DNA of 64,000 bases. Source: Puccinellia tenuiflora (taxonomy: Eukaryota > Streptophyta > Magnoliopsida > Poales > Poaceae). The notes beneath the pieces were generated by a model that was not told the DNA's origin, ran no database searches, and was given only the letters and a program-made list of their open reading frames with translations. Positions 57,611 through 64,000 of this stretch are shown in pieces (the first letter of the stretch is position 1; each line of letters starts with the position of its first letter). The translations under genes and the position numbers were made by a program. Where the stretch lies: contig QRDG01001914.1 in assembly GCA_012064385.1 (NCBI GenBank), forward strand, positions 930,001 through 994,000, read 5' to 3'.

Positions 57611-57629
57611 ACGAGGCTCAGGATACCAA
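57611..57629 (-). promoter_or_regulatory. Primer-binding site of the minus-strand gypsy
   Basis: The minus strand reads TTGGTATCCTGAGCC one base after the LTR end (…GTAACA). The sequence differs from the usual initiator-Met site (TGGTATCAGAGC) after TGGTATC. Confidence 0.7.
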
Positions 57630-57630
57630 T

Positions 57631-57859
57631 TGTTACGACCTTACTAGTGATTCATATTATAAAACCACAAGTTCAGAGGTACAATCTGGATTTAGGGAGG
57701 TAGCTACAAGAGTTCAACGAGATTCATCTATTCCGTTCCCCTCATCAGGAAGAAGACGCCTCCCTAAGTAGTGTAGCGATGCCGTCCTTGCCAGAGTCTC
57801 ACGCCTTCTCTGGTCCGGGCTTGGGCTTGTCGTCATGGGCCACCGCCTGGGCCGTGACA
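57631..57859 (-). repeat. 5' LTR of the minus-strand gypsy
   Basis: 229 bp, TG...CA, nearly identical to 29502-29730. Confidence 0.9.
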
Positions 57860-58284
57860 ACCGTTCTCCCATCGAGTTTATTTGGAAAGTCAGCTACGAC
57901 CTTCTCAAAATCACCTGATATGCCATGACCCAGCAACAGCTGGAAGGTGAGCTCCGAGCCGCGTACCGTTTGGGCGCGAGTATAGTCTGCCGTGGTGGAG
58001 GACTCCGGACCAAGCACAGCATCCAGGCCATCGACAGTGGCAGGTGGCACGCGTTGGGGAAAGACGCTCTTATCTTATGCACCGCCGCAAGAGCACCCGT
58101 CGACTTGGCGAGTGCATCCTTCGCGCGCACCCACATGGCGTCGAAGACACTGACAGCACGCTCCAGTGGGACGTCATCGTCCGTCGGTGGAGTTGTGTCA
58201 ACCACATTTGCATATTTCAGCAAATTCAGGTGCCAGTTAATCAGAAGTTGGGGTAACACAAACAGCAAAGTGGAGAGGCCTTAC

Positions 58285-58558
58285 CAGGGATTTGGTTACC
58301 GGTCGGGATTTCCGGTTACCGGTCGGTAACCGGATATCCCGAGCACCCTCGGGAATTGGTTATACCGGACGAAAAATCCCGAAATTTTTGAATTTCAACA
58401 AAAATCCCCGTAAAAGGTTAAAATAGGAAAAAAAAATGAATTTCCAAATTTCAGTTTTGAAATTCGTCCGGTTACCGGTCGGGATTTCCCGGTAACCGCG
58501 GTAACCGGCAATCCCGACCACCCTCAGGATTTTTTTCCTACCTGGAACCAAATCCATG
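58285..58558. mobile_element. hAT-type MITE with CAGGG end
   Basis: 274 bp with ends CAGGGATTTGG and CCAAATCCATG, and the 8-bp TSD GGCCTTAC (58277-58284, 58559-58566). The interior repeats GGTTACCGGTCGGGATTTCC in both orientations. No ORF. It lies in an intron of antisense gene 1. Confidence 0.9.
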
Positions 58559-58564
58559 GGCCTT

Positions 58565-58565
<1 letters not shown>

Positions 58566-58599
<34 letters not shown>

Positions 58600-58611
58600 A
58601 CACACACACAT
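58566..58611. repeat. Poly(C)34 followed by (AC)n
   Basis: 34 consecutive Cs from 58566 to 58599, then ACACACACACA. The run overlaps the last base of the hAT TSD. Its length may be affected by sequencing or assembly. Confidence 0.9.
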
Positions 58612-59309
58612 AACGTGTGCAAGAGCTAGCAGACGTGCAACCTGCACTGACTCGGCCCGAAGAACCGCATCCTCACGACCCTTGGCGTCCTTCAGCTTCC
58701 GCTCAGCATCGGCATGTTGAGCCTTGAGCTCTTTTTCAAGCTCAAGCACTCGACGCGCAGCGGTCTCATGCTCACCTGCCAGTGAATCGAAGCATCAAGA
58801 GAAGATACTAAATGGACAGCAAATTACAAACTACGCAGAAAAGCCACTTACGCTTCGACTGCTCCAGATCGAGGTGCAGCTGGTTCCTTTCATGCTCTAG
58901 CTGGACATACGCCGCACCTGATTCCATGAGGGTGCGGCAGAAAGGCTGTGTAATGCAAAAAAGAAGCATATGAGTAATGAGCCTATGCCCAACTCTTTTA
59001 GTTGCACATAGCCTTGGGGGGCTACTCCCATCGCGCACCCGATAAATCAGAGAAAGACTTACATGGTCTTGGAATGACGCGGGAGTCAAGGAGGTTGACG
59101 CGTCGGTTCCTGGAGCGCAGGGAGCCGAAGCCTTCACGACTTCCGTCCCAGCCATCGCCGTCACAGGAGACGTCTCCGGTGGAACCAGCGGCGACTCCCC
59201 GCCACTCTGAACCGGCGTTTGCTCCACAACAGGAGGTGAAACACCAGTATCGTGGCCAGCGCTGCGCGCAAAACGCTAAACTCAAAATCTATGCACAAAT
59301 AAACACATA

Positions 59310-59432
59310 CTCCCTCCGTCCTAAAATAAGTGTCTTAAGTTTGTCAAATATGTATGTATCTAATCATAAAAACATGTCTAGATATATCCACATTTTGACA
59401 AACTTGAGACACTTATTTTTGGACGGAGGGAG
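59310..59432. mobile_element. Stowaway MITE (Tc1/mariner type)
   Basis: CTCCCTCCGTCC and GGACGGAGGGAG ends with TA duplications (59308-59309, 59433-59434). The 123-bp element is an almost complete hairpin (AAGTGTCTTAAGTTTGTCAA against its complement). It lies in an intron of antisense gene 1. Confidence 0.95.
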
Positions 59433-60426
59433 TACAATTTACATGGGAACAGGCACTCACCTCGTTTCCTCCAGCTCCTCGCTACCAAGGAGTCGGTGCC
59501 TACCAGCCCGCCAAACTCACCCGCACTAACCACAGGAGGTGCGGTTTTTGGCGGGACAACCTCAACTGGGTGCCGGGCACAAGGAGGCGACGAACCCGAG
59601 TCCGCTTCGTCTTCCAGCGCCTTCTCGGACAGCAAGCCCATTTCTTCCGTCGAGTCACGCCGGCGACGCTTGGGTGGAAAATCATCCTCATCATCCTGTT
59701 CCGTCTCCTCCACCCCGTCATCGGGGGAGGTGGTGGCGGAGGGAACGGAGTCGTCCTCATCAGCCGGCTCGACTTCAAGGAACGCCGCTTCGTCACTCGC
59801 TCCGTCCTCGGGTAAAGGAGGAAGGCACGAGGGATTCGGGTGACCCTGCACAGCAAGCACAACAGTTTACATCACTATCACGCATAGAACCAACAACAAC
59901 AAAGTAAAAGACCTCGTACCTCAGGCAATGGGTTCTCAGCCCCATAGGGGGCAACGGGACAGTCGACATTGCACGGGTCCGAGGCCCTTAGGTTGGTCAC
60001 GGACCGCACTTTTGTCACGATCTCATTCTTCGACAGCTCCACGTATGTCAGTCGAGTGGAGTCGGTTGCGCCCTGGAACTCCCACATCGGGTGGTCCCGA
60101 AGTCGGAGCGACTGCACGCGCCTCTTCACGAACATGGCAATGAGGTGGATGCCGCCCGACTCCTTGCCCAGCGCCTTCAACAGCTTGGCAACTTCCCCAA
60201 GTAGGGGCGCTACCTCTGTTTGGGCCTCGCTCAACAGCGCGTGCCCCCAAGCGTTCGACTTTCTCAATGGCTCATCAGCAACGAAGGCGGGCAGACCTTC
60301 TTGAGTCGAACTGACATAGAACCACCTCTTCCGCCAGCCGGGGCCCGCACGTACTGCGTTTGCTCTGAAACTTTCCATGTCTGATGACATGAAGAAAATC
60401 CTAGCGGACGCGTTAGGTACCCGCAA

Positions 60427-60810
60427 AGTTATGCTGCAGGTCGACTCTGTAAGACCTCCGCGGCCTGAGTCGATCCTGACCAGCCTGTTCCAGGTTCGAG
60501 TCTGGGGACTCGAACTTGATGTAGGCTAGTAAGGTTTTGCCCAAGAGCAATTAACTGGTCCCGATCCGTCGAGTGTACCAGGTCTACTATGTCATTATCC
60601 CTAAAAAAACTGTCATAAAAGCAGTAAAACTGTGTTCAAAGCATCAGTCGACTCAAAATCGGCTCCAAAATATTACTGTACTGAAACGTGCAAAAGGGTC
60701 AGTCGAGGTTTTGTCGACTGATTAGGTACACAAGCAAGATGATTCAAGACGTGCACTTACAAAGGAGGCCCTGCCCGAATCTTCGAGTCAGAAAGGCACT
60801 CGCGGGCTAC
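60427..60810 (+). other. Region between antisense gene 1 and the 3' LTR, with polypurine tract
   Basis: No further exon identified. GAAAGGCACTCGCGGGCTAC directly before 60811 fills the polypurine tract position. Confidence 0.55.
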
Positions 60811-61291
60811 TGACGTGGGCCTACCCGTCGGGTGCCCCACTATGAGAATACCTGGTGCACGTACAAGGAGCAGGACCCGCATGAAGGCTCAATAAGGGAT
60901 TGAGTCCGGGGCCTACGAAGGAGGAGTATGCTCCAAGCCAAGCGTAGATAGGGTCGGTTTAGACTTACCTTACTTATAAACCAAGTCGGTTGCGAATCCC
61001 CGAGACCTAGCCTCCTATATAAAGGCTAGGAGGGCCGCCGATCTGGGTACGCAATACTCTAGCCACCAGAACCCTAGCGTGATCGACATCTTGCCGGATC
61101 TCCCTTGTAACACCATTGTTCATAATCTTCAATAATCAGACAAGCAGGACGTAGGGTGTTACCCTCCAGGGGCCTGAACCTGGGTAAAATCTTGCTTGTC
61201 AGTCGTAGTCACCGCCAGCGCTACCAAATCTCCTTCCCGATCTCAACCCTAGGTGCCTAACCATGGGATTTGATGAGTTAACACCTCGTCA
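60811..61291 (+). repeat. 3' LTR of the outer gypsy
   Basis: 481 bp starting TGACGTGGGCC and ending CACCTCGTCA, followed by TSD ATTGG (61292-61296). The TATA inverted repeat is at 61006-61030. Confidence 0.9.
61006..61030 (+). promoter_or_regulatory. TATA box in a 7-bp inverted repeat (3' LTR, outer gypsy)
   Basis: CCTAGCC (61006-61012) and GGCTAGG (61024-61030) around TATATAAA. Both arms differ from the 5' LTR at paired positions. Confidence 0.7.
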
Positions 61292-61296
61292 ATTGG

Positions 61297-61535
61297 TCAC
61301 TGCAAGCGTTATGCCTACATACTGGGAACTGGCGGAAAATGTTTTCGCTCTACGGCTAAGGGTGCTGGTAAAGGACAAGATCAAAAGAGCTCGAGCACTT
61401 ATCGTACTAAAAATGTGGCGGCTTTGGCGTTTGTGGAATGATCGCTTGTTTCATTGCGCCTCTCTTAGCAAAGGAACCCTTGTAGAAGAGATCGCCACCA
61501 ACTCCTACCTATGGATGAGTGTTGAAAATACTTAA
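61297..61535 (+). pseudogene. LINE-like C-terminal tail fragment (right flank of the nest)
   Basis: The frame continues from the left flank (1705-1804) across the ATTGG target and encodes RARALIVLKMWRLWRLWNDRLFH before a stop at 61533. A W-RLW-NDR-FH pattern near the end of the protein is usual for plant LINE ORF2 C-termini. Only this motif supports the call. Confidence 0.35.
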
Positions 61536-61630
61536 CACGGGGCGGCGTGTGCTCGGAGAACCGGTGGTTTAGCAAACGAGATACATGTTTAGACAGAGTC
61601 TGGTTCCGCGAGACTAAGTGAAAAGATGGT

Positions 61631-62420
61631 TCTCCTATTTGGGGTGCCACTGGCTAAATCTTCCTCAGATCATATAACATTTGTGTTAATATTGGCATCT
61701 CCATACCAACGGCAAAAGTCATTCGTTAGAAAACTATTGGGTAAATCAGCCGGGGTTCTATGATGTGGTGAAAAAGTCATGGGAAACAACTTCTTTCAAG
61801 CAGACAAGTGCATCGAGAATGGCAGACAAATTTATAAGGTCAAGACACGAGTTGAAGCAGCATTGGAGTATTTCCCTTTTGAGAATCAAAATCTTAATTG
61901 ATGTTTGCAATAAGGGCATTTTTATCTGGATGAGATTGAACAAAGCAGAATGCTATCCGGACCTGAATTCAATTTCCGAAGTCTTGTCGAGCTGCATTTG
62001 GAGAAACTATTGTGTGCCCAATGTACTTATTGGAAAAATCGGTGTACTGTCAGATGGATCAAAGTAGGGGAGGAAAACACTAGGTATTTTCCTGATATGA
62101 CAACAAAGCGTTATAGGAGAAATTCAGTCTCAAGTTTAAAGACTGAAGATGGTACTATTCTAACTGATCAGATGGTGAGAAGGTTCTGTGGTGTTTTTAA
62201 ATAGAGGATGGGTTGTTCAGTTGGAATCTCATTGGGTCCGGATATTCAAAGACTAGTAAAACGATTTGATGGGCTTGAAGTGTTGTCTCGGCCTTTTACA
62301 GAGGAAGAAATGGACTTGGTGGTTAAGCACATGCCGGCAGAGAAAGCCCCTGGGCCGGATGGTTTTAATGGTCTTTTTCTCAAAAAGCAACAGGTGCTCC
62401 AGGTCAGCACTTGCCAGTAG
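61631..62420 (+). pseudogene. LINE ORF2 fragment (endonuclease-RT linker and RT start), degenerate
   Basis: Broken frames on the plus strand spell LINE ORF2: a NQPGFYDVVKKSWE-like linker segment near 61745-61790, a WIKVGEENTRYF block near 62065 (the usual W-x-GD-NT-FF motif), KTEDGTILTD, and the RT entry EKAPGPDGFNGLFLKK near 62340-62390. A TAG at 62202 and at least one frameshift between 61920 and 61960 break it. The RT catalytic part is missing. It lies downstream of a LINE C-terminal-like piece, so the pieces are out of order or come from two copies. Confidence 0.7.
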
Positions 62421-63719
62421 GACAATGGTGGCAACGCGCGGTTCGTGCACATTATTGGCAATGTGTCGTTCCCTTGGCACGCTGCTAAACCTCGATTGCT
62501 ACTAAGCTATTTCCTACTAGTGAATAGGCGTCTTCGTTCCTTCTCATGACAGCACATCCTCATTTCTATTCAGTAGCAATAGTCTCAATGTTATTTCTTG
62601 CATCTCTCCGTAACATTGTTTTTGGGCTCTATAACTATGTTGTTGTCTATTGTCTCAATCTGTTTCTTCAGAATTCTCCTTGAAAATTTCATCATACATT
62701 TATGGCTGTACAGTGTTTTGCTGCCTTTTGTTTCATTTCTTTTGCCATTTGGCTTTTGCGTTTTTGATGTGTACTTTGCGCCATCTTGGTGCCATCTCCT
62801 AATACAAATGACACACCTTTTGATGCTGTGCTGTGTTCGAGAAACAAAAAGGAAACTGACAATTAGGTGTTGGGCCAAACCAAAAAATCTGCATGTTGTA
62901 TATCTACTGTAAACTGGATATTATGTGGTGGACTTTAATTTTCTGATAGTTTGCATAGTGAATAGTTTAACATCTCAATTCAGTCTTTTGTTTTCATACT
63001 TTTTTAGCTTCCCATTTGGCTTTCAGCTATATTATCGAATGGTTGTTCCGTTACTGCTTAATACTAAGATATCTTTTGCGAACCTGAATCTATTGGTGTG
63101 TATGTGCCTGCTGACTGGCAATTTGAATCAGTTGATGTGTTCGCACAGCTCTAAAACTGAACATTACCATAGATGCGATTGCGAGTGCAGATTTCACGAG
63201 AAACTGATACTGAAATGAACCGTGTTTTTCTTTAGAAAACACTGACATGAAACCTGGTGTACAGCGCCTTGGCATCATTAACTGCATGAGTTATGAGTGT
63301 TCAAATTTCAAATGCTGCATCGAAATTTTTTGAGATCATTTTAAAGTTCTGGGCCACGCCGAATTTACATGATCTATCTACCATAAAGTGCATATTACAT
63401 GACCCATTTTGATCACTTAAAGTTTGCATTCTGAACAACTTAACATCTCAATTCACTCCTTTGTGAACCTGAACTTTTCACTACGTATATTACAATGCTT
63501 ATCCTGGAATTTGCTCCTAGTACATACACCTACCGTCTGAATCAGTGCCAGTCTCATGACTGCAGAATTACTGCCAACATGAGACTACTTATTGGTCAAC
63601 AAGGAGGGAGCAACTCAATTACCCAGATGAATCACCTCATTAGCAATCTCTATGCTATATACAACTCATCCGATCGACCTGGCAGCCTTATTTCTCAAGA
63701 ATCAAACACCGAAGCACCC
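62421..63719. other. Intergenic DNA between the LINE remnant and the kinase gene
   Basis: Nothing recognisable as a gene. It is T-rich, and would include the 3' UTR of the kinase gene at its right end. A 44-bp imperfect direct repeat lies at 62948-62991 and 63421-63464 (AGTTTGCAT, then TTAACATCTCAATTCA), about 470 bp apart. Confidence 0.5.
62948..63464 (+). repeat. Imperfect direct repeat pair
   Basis: 62948-62991 and 63421-63464 share about 36 of 44 bases, including TTAACATCTCAATTCA. Both are followed by GAACCTGAA-type words within about 90 bases. Confidence 0.55.
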
Positions 63720-64000
63720 TCATACTCCACTAGCATTCGATGCCACCGAGTGGTTAGTTGACTGGCTATGGAATCTATGGATGACAGAGTCAGGCGAGAA
63801 CTGCAGGCTGCCCCTGAGCAAGTGCGTATCCTCCTTCTGGGACGCGTTCTTGCTCATGTCTTTCGTCGGGCAGTCCCCATCCCTGATGCAGCTCAGGATC
63901 TCCACCACCTCCTTGATCGACGGCCGCAGCTCCCTCTCGAGCTGCAGGCACTGGAAGGCCACCTCCGCCACGCGGTCAATCGAACTCTTTATCTCGCTGT
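63720..64000 (-). CDS. Receptor-like protein kinase, C-terminal end (partial, 5' off window)
   Basis: The minus-strand frame enters at the window edge and ends at TGA 63720-63722. It encodes the last kinase subdomain: SIDRVAEVAFQCLQLERELRPSIKEVVEIL, in parts, with the invariant Arg of subdomain XI in the RELRPS motif. A Ser/Asn/His-rich tail of about 55 residues follows (CPTKDMSKNAS, HSQSTNHSVASNASGV). The AEVAFQCLQ-ER-LRPS-KEVVEIL pattern is typical of LRK10-like (leaf rust 10-like) and wall-associated receptor kinases, membrane Ser/Thr kinases of the cell surface. Which subfamily cannot be settled from about 90 residues. It is the only host gene seen; its 3' end faces the transposon nest 2.4 kb away. 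Confidence 0.82.
   Translation of the reverse strand, partial: SEIKSSIDRVAEVAFQCLQLERELRPSIKEVVEILSCIRDGDCPTKDMSKNASQKEDTHLLRGSLQFSPDSVIHRFHSQSTNHSVASNASGV

Larger units (their letters stand above)
29502..57859 (-). mobile_element. Ty3/gypsy chromovirus on the minus strand, nested in antisense gene 1
   Basis: Both LTRs are 229 bp (29502-29730 and 57631-57859), TG...CA. The TSD is CCGTT (29497-29501 and 57861-57865), with one extra A before the right copy. Read on the minus strand, the order is LTR, PBS, gag, protease, RT, RNase H, integrase with a chromodomain-like tail, PPT, LTR. Net length without the copia insertion is about 5.4 kb, in the range of Reina-type chromoviruses. Gag and pol are frameshifted, and the gag-protease junction is split by the copia element at 33263-56221. 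Confidence 0.9.
57861..60426 (-). pseudogene. Antisense gene 1 of the outer gypsy, main part (spliced)
   Basis: Minus-strand exons with GT-AG borders can be placed at about 60426-59920, 59845-59461, 59261-59063, 58945-58852, 58775-58615 and about 58260-57861, the last continuing at 29501-29372. The first exon (MRVPNASARIFFMSSDM, GWRKRWFYVSSTQEGLP) resembles the grass family annotated as putative gypsy-type transposon. The second is acidic with a PPKRRRRDS basic patch. The third is Pro/Ser/Thr-rich and the next two form a coiled coil (LELEKELKAQHADAERKLKD). A one-base shift near 58050 is needed in the last exon. It runs antisense to the element between pol and the 3' LTR, as in maize Grande. 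Function unknown; it is probably non-functional here. Confidence 0.65.
1805..61291 (+). mobile_element. Outer Tat-lineage Ty3/gypsy LTR retrotransposon, internally deleted and heavily nested
   Basis: The LTRs at 1805-2281 and 60811-61291 share the TGA-GGGCCTACC start and the ...CACCTCGT-A end, and the element is bounded by the 5-bp duplication ATTGG (1800-1804 and 61292-61296). Only about 7.5 kb belong to the element itself: LTR, PBS, a pol pseudogene in two parts (2296-2726 and 25277-27590), antisense reading regions (27750-29184 and 29372-60426) and the 3' LTR. The rest is nested insertions. Gag, protease and the N-terminal RT are missing because the PBS leader runs straight into RT. The archaeal-type second RNase H and the antisense genes place it in the Tat lineage. 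Confidence 0.9.

Noticed and set aside
59496..59907. Plus-strand ORFs opposite antisense gene 1
   Set aside because: Shadows of the minus-strand acidic exon, which has splice borders and a coherent domain order.
61950..62420. A host gene on the right flank
   Set aside because: The PGPDGF and GEENTRYF motifs identify it as a LINE ORF2 remnant with a stop codon and frameshift.

Overview
The window looks like intergenic DNA of a large-genome grass, probably a pooid cereal or forage relative such as a Triticeae member. The evidence is one host gene fragment at the right edge, a Stowaway MITE with the CTCCCTCCGTCC end, TGTAACATCCC-type giant LTRs, Sirevirus-like copia elements and a CACTA element with TGTGGCGCA subterminal repeats. 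No bacterial, organellar or CRISPR features were seen, and species cannot be assigned from sequence alone.

Almost all of the window (1805-61291) is one nest of transposable elements that can be resolved by target-site duplications (TSDs). The outermost element is an internally deleted Tat-lineage Ty3/gypsy retrotransposon (1805-61291, TSD ATTGG) with a double RNase H and antisense, spliced genes between pol and the 3' LTR. Its reverse transcriptase is split by a gag-only, Sirevirus-like copia element (2727-25271, TSD GCATC). The 3' LTR of that copia element is split by a CACTA transposon (10894-22988), whose minus-strand gene is in turn split by a small non-autonomous LTR element (13550-17408, TSD ACTAT). 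Further right the outer antisense gene holds a hAT MITE (28571-29162) and is split by a minus-strand gypsy chromovirus (29502-57859, TSD CCGTT). The gag/protease junction of that gypsy is split by a second, pol-intact copia element (33263-56221, TSD CCATG). The gag of this copia is split by a giant-LTR LARD-like element on the minus strand (36253-47708, TSD GAAGA), one LTR of which carries a Mutator-type MITE (40044-40440). A second hAT MITE (58285-58558) and a Stowaway MITE (59310-59432) sit in the antisense gene of the outer element.

Left of the nest (1-1804) lie a truncated older LTR and unrecognised sequence. Right of it (61292-62420) are LINE remnants, then about 1.3 kb of unannotated DNA. 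The 3' end of a receptor-like protein kinase gene on the minus strand (63720-64000, running off the window) is the only host gene seen.

The most distinctive observations are these: (i) five of the seven LTR families place the TATA box in the loop of a short inverted repeat, with a paired change between the two LTRs of the outer element; (ii) the second copia element has an intact 498-codon third ORF of unknown function behind a GGCCGG-rich repeat block resembling that in its own LTR; (iii) the giant-LTR element keeps an intact 272-aa ORF in gag position; (iv) the outer element carries two antisense spliced reading regions; (v) the CACTA element keeps only a Ulp1-like gene and contains tandem long hairpins plus a tRNA-like pol III promoter sequence.
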